Positions 1 through 7,585 of a DNA stretch of 38,880 nucleotides are shown piece by piece (positions within the stretch are counted from its first letter, which is position 1; each line of letters opens with the position of its first letter). Where the stretch lies: the NCBI GenBank assembly GCA_047921175.1, contig JBLRWQ010000025.1, positions 1 through 38,880 on the forward strand, in the 5' to 3' direction. This DNA is from T1Sed10-7 sp047921175 (lineage in GTDB: Bacteria; Actinomycetota; Nitriliruptoria; Nitriliruptorales; Nitriliruptoraceae). Position numbers and translations under genes: made by a program. Below the pieces are notes generated by a model. That model saw only the letters and a program-made list of their open reading frames with translations, made no database searches and was not told the DNA's origin.

Positions 1-2
1 GC

Positions 3-587
3 CAGCTGCTGGGCCTGCGCAAGGGACGCATGCAGCAGATGGTCAACCACGGCACCGGCTGGGTCCGGCTCGAGTACCGGGTCCCGGCCCGGGGCCTGAT
101 CGGGTTCCGTACCGAGTTCCTGACCGAGACCCGCGGCACCGGCATCCTGCACCACGTCTTCGACGGCTACGAGCCGTGGCAGGGCGAGCTGCGGACCCGC
201 CCCAACGGCTCGCTCGTGGCCGACCGCCAGGGCCAGGCCACCCAGTTCGCCCTGCTCAACCTCCAGGACCGCGGGCAGCTGTTCATCGCTCCCGGCACGG
301 AGGTCTACGCCGGGATGATCGTGGGCGAGAACGCCCGCAGCGAGGACATGGACATCAACCCGGCCAAGGAGAAGAAGCTCTCCAACGTGCGCTCGGCCAC
401 CGGGGACGAGCTGGTCCGCCTCGCACCCCCCCGCCTGCTGTCGCTCGACCAGGCGCTGGAGTTCATCCGCGAGGACGAGGCCGTCGAGGTCACCCCCGTG
501 AACGTCCGGCTGCGCAAGGTCGAGCTGGACCCGGCGCTGCGCGCCCGGGCCGCCAAGCGCGCGAAGCTCGGGGCCGCGCCGAGCTGA
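3..587 (+). CDS. typA: GTP-binding protein TypA/BipA, C-terminal part (5' end outside window)
   Basis: This is the last 194 codons of a translational GTPase of the TypA/BipA family, which binds ribosomes and supports assembly and stress growth. The reading frame is open from base 3, so the GTPase domain lies upstream of the window. What is visible is the family's C-terminal part: GLIGFRTEFLTETRGTG, a beta-rich domain V-like stretch, then GQLFIAPGTEVYAGMIVGEN and the basic DMDINPAKEKKLSNVRS segment, which is highly typical of TypA. The gene ends with a basic Ala/Lys/Arg tail and TGA at 585-587. It converges with the thioredoxin/CcdA gene, whose stop lies 3 bases beyond. The family call is firm; nothing can be said about its promoter. 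Confidence 0.95.
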   Translation, partial: QLLGLRKGRMQQMVNHGTGWVRLEYRVPARGLIGFRTEFLTETRGTGILHHVFDGYEPWQGELRTRPNGSLVADRQGQATQFALLNLQDRGQLFIAPGTEVYAGMIVGENARSEDMDINPAKEKKLSNVRSATGDELVRLAPPRLLSLDQALEFIREDEAVEVTPVNVRLRKVELDPALRARAAKRAKLGAAPS

Positions 588-590
588 CGA

Positions 591-2069
591 TCAACCGGAG
601 GAGGGCTTCCCGCCGCCGGTCCGGGGCTTGCGGCCGGAGGAGGCGCCGCGGGAAGCGGTCGCGGCCGGCTCCAGCCTGCCCCTGTCCGGGCCGTCGCCGC
701 CACCGCCGCGCGCCCGCTGGATCAGGACCAGCACGCCCATCAGCACCACCGCCGCGAGGGTGATCAGCAGCAGGCCCGTCAGGTCCTCGAGCAGGGTCGG
801 GAAGGCGATCATCGCCGCCCCGAGCACCACCATCAACGACCCACCGATGAGCTTCAGCGCGCGGCCGTGCTTCTCCTCCACCCGGGTGACCTCCAGGGTC
901 ACGACCACGATCGCGAACAGGATCAGCTCGTCGATCAGGTAGATGAGCAGGTACAGGCCGAGCAGCGCACCGAACCCCGCGCCACGGCCGATCCCGAGCG
1001 TCTGGAGCGTGCCCGTCCACACCACCGGGAACCCCATCGTGCAGGGCAGCTCGATGATGGCGACCCCGACCGCCAGCGCGACCGTGGTACCGAGGACGGG
1101 CAGCAGCCCCCGCTCCTGGTCGCGGATCGCCCGCCCGCCCCTGTAGATGCGCGGCTTGTAGCGATCCGGGATCGTGAAGGACAGCCCCTGCTTGTAGGCG
1201 AAGTAGTCCTTGATGTTGACGCTGCCGACCAGCAGCGCGATCAGCCCGACGATCACCGTGATGGCCGTGATGGACGACAACAGGTCGACCACGGTGAAGA
1301 TGCCCACGATGAACAGCCCGTAGATCGCGGCGGTCACGGTCAGGAACGTGCCACCGACCGCGAGGATCCGGGCGCGGGTCGCCCCGGCGTTCAGCACCAT
1401 GGCGAGCAGGATCGCCAGCACCCACAGCGAGCACGGGTTGAACCCGTCCACGAAGGCGATCAGGGCCGTCACCCCGACGGCGTTGCGGCCGGCGAGCTCC
1501 ACCTCACCGAGCAGCGGAACGTCGATGGTCGCGTCGACCTCGTCCGGGTCCAGGCCCGCAGCCACGTCCGTGGAGGGCGCTCGCCCGCCGGCGGCGTCCG
1601 CCGCCGCGACCCGGACGAGCCCGTCGACGAGGCGGGTGATGTCACGACCGATGTCCTCGTTGAACCCGACGATGATGCGGTCACCGATGATGGTGGTCGG
1701 GACCCCGGACGGGGTCTGGCCCCGCGCCAGCACCTCCCGCTCCCAGCGGTCGCGGGCGGCTGCATCGCGGGAGACCTCGTGCTTGACCACGTCCAACGGC
1801 GGGCTGTAGCGCTCCTCGAGGTCCTCGAGGTAGACCTCCATCTGCTGGCAGAACGGGCAGGTGATCGAGCCGAAGTACAGCACCTCGACCCGACCGTCCT
1901 CGGTGATCGCCCCCTGGAGGTCGGCCGGAAGCTGGCTGACCGGGTCGTCCTGGGCGTCCGCCGTCCCGGGTAGCACGGGCACGAGCACGGTCGCGAGCGC
2001 GAGCAGGACGACCAGCGCGAGACGCAGCCGCTGGTCGAGCCACCGCTGCTGATCGAGGACAGGATGCAC
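591..2069 (-). CDS. Secreted-thioredoxin-domain / CcdA-type membrane fusion protein
   Basis: A 492-residue predicted thiol-redox membrane protein. A signal peptide or anchor (about residues 15-38) leads to a thioredoxin-fold domain with C71-P-F-C74, and VPTTIIG around residue 123 supplies the usual cis-proline. From about residue 196 there are six or more hydrophobic segments of the CcdA/DsbD type. Cys213 (in FNPCS) and Cys343 (in ELPCT) are where the paired membrane cysteines of CcdA lie. CcdA/DsbD proteins carry electrons from cytoplasmic thioredoxin to extracytoplasmic partners, so the fused domain is probably the acceptor or effector (inference). The tail is Gly/Arg-rich. The start is GTG at 2069, with GGAGG 6 bases upstream. 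It is divergent from the histidine kinase, with about 187 bases between them. Confidence 0.8.
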   Translation of the reverse strand: MHPVLDQQRWLDQRLRLALVVLLALATVLVPVLPGTADAQDDPVSQLPADLQGAITEDGRVEVLYFGSITCPFCQQMEVYLEDLEERYSPPLDVVKHEVSRDAAARDRWEREVLARGQTPSGVPTTIIGDRIIVGFNEDIGRDITRLVDGLVRVAAADAAGGRAPSTDVAAGLDPDEVDATIDVPLLGEVELAGRNAVGVTALIAFVDGFNPCSLWVLAILLAMVLNAGATRARILAVGGTFLTVTAAIYGLFIVGIFTVVDLLSSITAITVIVGLIALLVGSVNIKDYFAYKQGLSFTIPDRYKPRIYRGGRAIRDQERGLLPVLGTTVALAVGVAIIELPCTMGFPVVWTGTLQTLGIGRGAGFGALLGLYLLIYLIDELILFAIVVVTLEVTRVEEKHGRALKLIGGSLMVVLGAAMIAFPTLLEDLTGLLLITLAAVVLMGVLVLIQRARGGGGDGPDRGRLEPAATASRGASSGRKPRTGGGKPSSG

Positions 2070-2256
2070 GGGGACCTCCGAGCCTCACCGAGCATCGGCG
2101 CTTCGAGGAGCCGACGACGCAGCCGTCCGACCCGATCTCGATGGGCCGAGCGTCCCTGCCGGGCCGCACGTCGGTGCCCAACGACCGAAGGTCGGTGGCC
2201 CCACCCTTCTCGCGCATCGCACGCGTTGCTACGGTGCGTGATGTCGGGAGGATCTG

Positions 2257-3453
2257 GTGGGCGCCACGGACCGAGCCGAGCTCGAGCAGCGCCTCCACGA
2301 GCTGGAGGAGCTCTTCCGTCTCGCCATGACCAACGCCCCGATCGGGATGGCCATCTCCACGCTGGATGGCCCCTGGGTCGCGGTCAACCCGGCCCTGTGC
2401 GCCCTGTTCGGCTACACCGAGGAGGAGCTGCTCGGTGGCCTGTCCTTCGCTGATCTGACCCACCCGGACGACCTGCCGGCCGAACTGGTGCTGCTCGACG
2501 AGATGCTGGCGGGCGCCCGGTCCACCTACGCGCTCGACAAGCGCTACCGCTGTCGCGACGGCTCGCTGGTGTGGACCCGCACCGTGGTCAGCCTCGTCCG
2601 CGACCGAGACGGTTCGCCGCGCTACTTCGTCGCGCAGTGCCTCGACGCCACCGAGCAGCATCTCGTCGAGCAGGAGCTACGGCACCTGGCTGCCGAGCTG
2701 GAGCGCACCGCCGCCGACCTGCGCGAGAGCGACGACATCCGGGTCGCGTTCCTGCGCGCCACCTCCCACGAGCTGCGGACGCCGCTGACGGTGGTGGCCG
2801 GCCTCGCCGACACCCTGCGCCGGCACCACACCGAGCTCGCGCCGGAGCAGATCACCGAGCTCCTGGACCGGCTGCGGGGCCAGACCGAACGGCTCACCAC
2901 GGTCGTCTCCGACCTGCTCGACGTGGACCAGCTCACGACCGGACTCGTCCGGGCCTCGCGACGACCCCTGCCGCTGGCGCACGTCGTTCGCAGCGTGCTG
3001 GAGGCGACGGCGATCCCCGACCGGCGCATCGAGACCGACCTGACCGAGGTGGTGGTCCCCGGAGATCTCGCGAAACTGGAGCGCGTGGTGGCGAACCTGC
3101 TCGCCAACGCCGTGCGGCACACGCGGACCGGCGGCTGGATCGGGCTGTGGACCACCGAGGTGGCGGACCAGGCGGAGCTCGTCGTGGAGGACGACGGCAC
3201 CGGGCTGCCGGCCGGGTTCGAGACGCGCATCTTCGAGCCCTTCGTGCAGGGCCCGCAGCACCGGCACGACGCCCGACCGGGCACGGGGCTCGGGTTGACG
3301 CTGGTCCGTGAGTACGTCGCGCTCCACGGTGGCAGCGTGCATGCGGAGAACCGCACCGAGGGTGGCGCCCGGTTCGTGATCCGGCTGCCCCTCGACGCGC
3401 CGGACACCCCGCGAGAGCGGGCCTCGTCAGCGGCCGGCGTCGACCACGGGTGA
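2257..3453 (+). CDS. Soluble PAS-domain sensor histidine kinase
   Basis: A 398-residue cytoplasmic sensor kinase. Residues 15-135 form a PAS domain (NAPIGMA, FGYTEEEL, then a RDGSLVW strand), followed by a short coiled coil (135-160). The dimerisation/phosphoacceptor helix has His171 in SHELRTPL. The ATPase domain shows the N box around Asn284 (ANLLANAVRH), G1 DDGTG (312-316) and G2 GTGLGL (342-347). No membrane segment or signal peptide is present, so the signal is probably intracellular and perceived by the PAS domain. No response regulator gene lies next to it, so it is an orphan kinase here. The start is GTG at 2257, with GGGAGGA at 2245-2251. Its last 27 bases overlap the end of a small convergent ORF. 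Confidence 0.92.
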   Translation: MGATDRAELEQRLHELEELFRLAMTNAPIGMAISTLDGPWVAVNPALCALFGYTEEELLGGLSFADLTHPDDLPAELVLLDEMLAGARSTYALDKRYRCRDGSLVWTRTVVSLVRDRDGSPRYFVAQCLDATEQHLVEQELRHLAAELERTAADLRESDDIRVAFLRATSHELRTPLTVVAGLADTLRRHHTELAPEQITELLDRLRGQTERLTTVVSDLLDVDQLTTGLVRASRRPLPLAHVVRSVLEATAIPDRRIETDLTEVVVPGDLAKLERVVANLLANAVRHTRTGGWIGLWTTEVADQAELVVEDDGTGLPAGFETRIFEPFVQGPQHRHDARPGTGLGLTLVREYVALHGGSVHAENRTEGGARFVIRLPLDAPDTPRERASSAAGVDHG

Positions 3454-3591
3454 CGCTGCGCGGGCCTGATCGAGCAGGCTCGGCGTGCTGGCGGGGATCG
3501 CGATCGCCGCGGTCAGGGCGGCGGCGACGAGCCCGGCAGCGAGGGAGATGGCCAGGCGGCGCCGGTCCAGGCGTTCGAGCAGCTCGGGCAC
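3427..3591 (-). CDS. Small single-pass membrane protein (54 aa), hypothetical
   Basis: A 54-codon ORF that starts with GTG at 3591 and has GGAGGT 5-6 bases upstream on the minus strand. The product begins VPELLERLDRRR, then one hydrophobic helix rich in Ala, Leu and Ile (about residues 12-34), then a short polar tail. The positive-inside rule would place the N-terminus in the cytoplasm. It resembles no family I recognise. The good ribosome site, the clean helix and the high-GC third positions argue that it is real. The convergent 27-base overlap with the kinase gene and the small size argue for caution. It is divergent from the methyltransferase gene, with 95 bases between the starts. Confidence 0.5.
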   Translation of the reverse strand: MPELLERLDRRRLAISLAAGLVAAALTAAIAIPASTPSLLDQARAASPVVDAGR

Positions 3592-3686
3592 GGGGGACCT
3601 CCAGCGGGTGCTCCGGTCAGGGTACGCGCGTCGGTCGCCGTTCCCGCATCCGAGCCGCACGGTGCATACTCGCAGGGGAGGACCCC

Positions 3687-4346
3687 ATGCCCCGTCGACG
3701 TCGCCGTGACACCGCCGCGCAGGTCGAGGCCGCGCGACGGGTCGGGGTGCACGACCCGCGCGTGCTCGCGGCCGTCGCCGCCGTCCCGCGGGACCACTTC
3801 GTCCCGGCGCAGGCACGGTCACAGGCGCACGAGGACCGACCGATCAGCATCGGCGCCGGGCAGACGACCTCGCAGCCGTCGCTGATCGCCGCCATGCTCG
3901 CGGCGCTCGCGCTGACCGGGAACGAACGCGTCCTGGAGGTCGGCACCGGGTTCGGCTACCAGACGGCGCTGCTCGCCCACCTGGCCGCCGAGGTGTACTC
4001 GATCGAGCGGATCGCCCCGCTCGCCGCACAGGCACGGGACAACCTCGCGAGCATCGGCATCACGGGGGTCGAGGTGGTGGTCGGCGACGGCACGCGGGGC
4101 CTCCCCGAGCACGCTCCCTACGATGCCATCGTGGTGTCGGCCGCGGCCCTGGACGTCCCCCGGTCGCTTACCGACCAGCTCGTCGACGGTGGTCGGCTGG
4201 TCGCACCGGTCGGGCCGGACGCGTGGCAGGAGGCGGTGCTGTTCACCCGCGTCGGCGACGAGCTCGAGCGGACCCGTCGGTTGACCGCCGTCCGGTTCGT
4301 GCCGCTGATCGCCGACGAGCCGCCACGGAGGGCAGGGGCTCCGTAG
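3687..4346 (+). CDS. pcm: Protein-L-isoaspartate O-methyltransferase
   Basis: A 219-residue SAM-dependent methyltransferase that repairs isoaspartyl residues in damaged proteins. It has the family's N-terminal block with PRDHFVP (34-40), the substrate-loop motif GQTTSQP (58-64), the SAM-binding motif VLEVGTGFGYQTA (82-94), an acidic residue ending strand 2 (YSIER) and the late strand YDAIVVSAA. The length is normal for the family. ATG at 3687 was chosen because GGGGAGGA at 3675-3682 sits just ahead of it and homology begins soon after; upstream codons in the same frame look non-coding. It is followed at 36 bases by the voltage-sensor-like gene on the same strand. Confidence 0.9.
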   Translation: MPRRRRRDTAAQVEAARRVGVHDPRVLAAVAAVPRDHFVPAQARSQAHEDRPISIGAGQTTSQPSLIAAMLAALALTGNERVLEVGTGFGYQTALLAHLAAEVYSIERIAPLAAQARDNLASIGITGVEVVVGDGTRGLPEHAPYDAIVVSAAALDVPRSLTDQLVDGGRLVAPVGPDAWQEAVLFTRVGDELERTRRLTAVRFVPLIADEPPRRAGAP

Positions 4347-4382
4347 GCTGCCCACGTCCGATCCGCCCGACGTGGACCAGGC

Positions 4383-4988
4383 ATGACCGACGACACCGCC
4401 CGCGACGTGCAGCTCACCGAGCGCCAGCAGCGGGTCGAGCGTGCGATCGCGCTGCCGGTGCTGATCGCGGCTCTCGCGTCCGTGCCGGCGGTCTTCCTGA
4501 CCCTGTTCGACGGGCGGGTCGCCCAGACCGGCAGCATCCTCAACGGCATCTCGGGTGCGGTCCTGATCGCCGAGGCCGTGGTGCTGTTCGCCGTGGCGCC
4601 GGACAAGCGGCGCTGGCTCAGCGACAACCGCTGGCTGGTGGCCCTGTCGGTCGCGGTGCTGCTCGCCGTCGTCTTCGCGATCGGGCCGGTGCAGCTGCTC
4701 CGGCTCGTGCGGGTGTTCGGGGCGCTGCGCATCGTCCGCGTGAAGCGCATCTTCAAGGCGGGCGCCATCGTGCAGGAACGCTACGCACGCGACCAACGCT
4801 GGCAACGTGCCACCACCGTGCTGGTCACGGTGCTGTGTGCCACCTTCGTCGCGATCGTGCTGGCGGACCCGACCTCGCAGTCCCGCGTCTGGGCGGAGAC
4901 CGCCTACGGCTGGCTCGGCCCGGCACGCGCGGTGCTGGCCGGCGTGATCATCGCCGGCGCCACCTTCATCGTGGCCCGCCGGCGCTGA
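4383..4988 (+). CDS. Voltage-sensor-like membrane protein without a recognisable pore
   Basis: A 201-residue integral membrane protein. Hydrophobic segments fall at about 22-41, 53-72 (containing Glu64), 84-101, 136-158 and 180-198. Between the third and fourth lies an S4-like helix with basic residues every third position: R107, R110, R116, R119, R122, with Gly113 at the missing step. That is the hallmark of voltage-sensor domains of six-helix cation channels. The two helices after it look like S5 and S6, but no pore helix or TVGYG-type filter lies between them. It could be a pore-less voltage sensor, a divergent channel or a regulatory subunit. A broken gene with its own voltage sensor follows at 5181-5727. 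The start ATG at 4383 has only a weak ribosome site. Function is unknown. Confidence 0.6.
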   Translation: MTDDTARDVQLTERQQRVERAIALPVLIAALASVPAVFLTLFDGRVAQTGSILNGISGAVLIAEAVVLFAVAPDKRRWLSDNRWLVALSVAVLLAVVFAIGPVQLLRLVRVFGALRIVRVKRIFKAGAIVQERYARDQRWQRATTVLVTVLCATFVAIVLADPTSQSRVWAETAYGWLGPARAVLAGVIIAGATFIVARRR

Positions 4989-5180
4989 ACCCGGACCCGC
5001 GCTCCCCCCTCCCCCCGGTCGGGTGCGTTCGGCCGCGGCACCCGGGGCCAGACATCCCCAACCTCCCTCCGGCTCGCTCCCGATCGGCAGCTCGGCGCGG
5101 CCACTGCCGCCACAGGCTGCACCCGCCAGGGCGACGACGGCGAGGAGCAGCAGGGTGGGGTCGTACGCACGCGATCACCC

Positions 5181-5727
5181 ATGGGCACGCCTCCGGTCGC
5201 GGCAGGCCGCCACCTCGTCGGCAGGGAGGTCGAGCGGGCAGGGTCGTCGACCGGTTCATCCTGACGCTGATCGCCATCAACGTCCTGGCGGTCATGCTCG
5301 AGACGGTCGACCCCCTCCTGGAGCGCTACGCCGCGCTGTTCCACATCCTCGAGGTCATCTCGGTCGCCATCTTCACCGTCGAGTACCTCGCCCGCGTCTG
5401 GTCGGTGGTCGAGGAGGAGGCGTACCGGCGGCCGATCGTGGGACGGCTGAGGCACGCGAGCAGGTTCATGCTGGCGATCGACCTGCTGCGATCCTGCTGT
5501 TCTACCTCGCCGCGTTCGGCCTCGGCGTCGACCTCCGGTTCCTCCGTGCGCTGCGGCTCCTGCGGCTGTTCCGCCTCCTCAAGCTGGCTCCCTACTCGCA
5601 GGCGCTCGACCGGTTCGTCCAGGTGCGCCGCGAACGGCAGGAGAAGCTGGTCATCGCCTTCTCCGCCAACTTCCTTCTCCTGCTCATCTCGAGCCCGGAT
5701 GTGGGCCCCAGCGATGGCACGCCGTGA
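5181..5727 (+). pseudogene. Decayed voltage-gated (potassium-type) ion channel gene
   Basis: Remains of a six-helix ion channel spread over three frames. Frame one (from ATG 5181) gives GRHLVGREVERAG. Frame two resumes near 5240 with VVDRFILTLIAINVLAV (S1) and VISVAIFTVEYLARVW (S2), up to FMLAIDLL. Frame three resumes at 5488 with AILLFYLAAFG (end of S3), the S4 array LRFLRALRLLRLFRLL, and S5-like KLVIAFSANFLLLLISS. Each shift is explained by loss of one base (near 5241, and between 5487 and 5488). The coding then runs out before the pore helix and selectivity filter, so the 3' half is missing too. Two point deletions could be sequencing errors, but the truncation could not. The 192 bases before it (4989-5180) show nothing I can name. 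Confidence 0.65.
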
Positions 5728-5798
5728 GACCAGGACGTGGGCCCGCGCGCACATCGGGCGACACGTACGGTCAGGGTGGCCGACCAGAGGAGCGCCTG

Positions 5799-6650
5799 AT
5801 GCCGAGCGCCGACCAGCCCGTTCGCACCCTCGAGGAAGCCCTGCAGGAGCCCCGCGAGCATCGGGACTTGGCGCTCGCGCTGGAGCCGATGCCGAACCAC
5901 GCCTCCACACCGGACGGGCCGAACGGGCAGCCGCTGGCCTTCTGGGCCGCATGGGACCTGGCGGACCGCCCCCGGCGGATCGCGCTGCTCGTCGATGACT
6001 GCCAGGAGGAGTACCGCCCCTACGCCGGCGGGATCCTGCCGAACGTCCAGCGCCTGGTGGAGGCCTTCCGCACCGCGCGGGCGGGCAGCGACGGGGTCTG
6101 CATCGCCTGGAGCGCGTGGAGCCGGATGTTCGATGACGGCATCTCCAACGCCATGGACCGCTGGTACGGCCCACGGGGCCTGCGACCCGAGCAGCCGGAG
6201 AACGCGGCCTACGTGTTCACCGGCGCGGCGGGGCTCCGGCCGCTGGCGGAGATCGCCCCCACCGAGCAGGAGGTCGCCGACGGCTGGTTCTACCTCGGCA
6301 CGCATCTGGACATGTTCTGGACCTTCGACGAGCACGGCGCCTCGTACCTGGACGAGAAGCTCAAGGCACTCGACATCGACACGATCGTGATCGTCGGCCT
6401 GTGGACCGACGAGTGCGTCCTGAGCACCGCCTACGCCGGCAGCTCACGCGGCTACGACGTCGTGGTGGTCAGCGACGCGGTCGCGACGGCCACCGAGAAC
6501 CAGGAGACGGCGCTCACCATCGCGGGCAGCACGGTCGCCAAGGTGCGCACCACCGACGAGGTGGTCCGCTACCTCGAGGACGACTTCTCCACCGGCGAAC
6601 GCGGTGCCGTCAAGGGCACCGAGCACCCCGACGGACGCAAGGTCGGGTGA
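5799..6650 (+). CDS. Isochorismatase-like cysteine hydrolase
   Basis: A 283-residue member of the isochorismatase-like hydrolase superfamily (amidases and nicotinamidases use the same fold). Visible parts are the first strand IALLVDDCQEEY with the catalytic Asp before Cys-Gln, and the nucleophile block GLWTDECVLSTAYAGSSRGY followed by VVVSDAVAT. The catalytic lysine that normally precedes the third helix is not obvious; the stretch there reads YLGTHLDMFWTF. The protein is longer than the common 180-220 residues because of an N-terminal extension of about 50 residues. ATG at 5799 is preceded by AGAGGA at 5786-5791. Substrate is unknown. The downstream DUF427 gene is on the same strand, 91 bases away. 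Confidence 0.75.
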   Translation: MPSADQPVRTLEEALQEPREHRDLALALEPMPNHASTPDGPNGQPLAFWAAWDLADRPRRIALLVDDCQEEYRPYAGGILPNVQRLVEAFRTARAGSDGVCIAWSAWSRMFDDGISNAMDRWYGPRGLRPEQPENAAYVFTGAAGLRPLAEIAPTEQEVADGWFYLGTHLDMFWTFDEHGASYLDEKLKALDIDTIVIVGLWTDECVLSTAYAGSSRGYDVVVVSDAVATATENQETALTIAGSTVAKVRTTDEVVRYLEDDFSTGERGAVKGTEHPDGRKVG

Positions 6651-6741
6651 CACGCCGCGGCGTCGACGCCGCCGACCTGCCACGGAAGCCGCCCGGGGTC
6701 GTGCGGGTTCCCCGTACCACCTCGCCCGCGAAGGAGCCCCC

Positions 6742-7512
6742 TTGCCAGCCGCCTCCGGACGCATCCGTGTCGAGCACAACCCGAAGTGGGTGCGTGCCGT
6801 GGTCGCCGGACAGACGGTGGTGGACACCCGCCGCTCGCTGCTGGTGTGGGAGAAGCCCTACTACCCCACCTACTACCTCCCCTCGGGCGACGTCGCCGCG
6901 GAGCTACACCCCACCGGGGACCTCGACCACTCCCCCAGTCGGGGCGACGCCGAGGTGGTCGACCTCACGCTCGCCGACGGACGGGTGCTCCCCGGTGCCG
7001 GGATCTGGTACCGGACCTCCCGCATGCCGGCCCTGACCGACCACGTCCGCATCGACTGGGATGCGATGGACACCTGGCTCGAGGAGGACGAGCCGGTCCT
7101 CGTCCACCCCCGCGACCCGTACACGCGGATCGACGCGCTGCGCAGCTCGCGTCACATCCTCGTCGAGCGTGACGGGGTGGTCCTGGCCGACAGCGTGCGT
7201 CCGGTGCTGCTGTTCGAGACCGGCCTGATCGTGCGCACCTACCTGCCCCAGCCCGACGTGGCCATGGACCTCCTCGTCGCCTCCGACACGGTGACCCGCT
7301 GCCCGTACAAGGGCACGGCGAGCTACCTCCACCTGCGTGCCGGCGAGGTGGCCGTGGACGACCTCGCCTGGACCTACCCGTTCCCCACCCGCGAGTCGCT
7401 CCCCATCGCGGGCCTCGTCGCCTTCCACGATGAGCGGGTCGACGTGACCGTGGACGGGGTGCGTCTGCCGCGACCGCAGCGGCCGTTCCGGCGCCCCGAG
7501 GTCGACCAGTAG
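6742..7512 (+). CDS. Protein with two DUF427 domains
   Basis: A 256-residue cytoplasmic protein with two copies of the small beta-rich DUF427 fold. The first is around residues 5-65 (RVVDTRRSLLVWEKPYYPTYY-like pattern) and the second around 130-235 (HILVERDGVVLADS, then RTYLPQPDVAMDLL, CPYKGTASY and DDLAWTYPFP). The blocks CPYKG and AWTYPxP are the family's most recognisable parts. The biochemical role of DUF427 is not established. The start is read as TTG at 6742, with AAGGAG at 6731-6736; longer in-frame starts would run through the end of the upstream gene. It may share a transcript with the cysteine hydrolase. Confidence in the family is good and in function nil. Confidence 0.8.
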   Translation: MPAASGRIRVEHNPKWVRAVVAGQTVVDTRRSLLVWEKPYYPTYYLPSGDVAAELHPTGDLDHSPSRGDAEVVDLTLADGRVLPGAGIWYRTSRMPALTDHVRIDWDAMDTWLEEDEPVLVHPRDPYTRIDALRSSRHILVERDGVVLADSVRPVLLFETGLIVRTYLPQPDVAMDLLVASDTVTRCPYKGTASYLHLRAGEVAVDDLAWTYPFPTRESLPIAGLVAFHDERVDVTVDGVRLPRPQRPFRRPEVDQ

Positions 7513-7585
7513 GGTCACGGCGTCGGTCGCGATCGGCCGGGTGCGTCGCTGTGGACCACCGGTGCCGATCGGGCGCGGGAATCCC

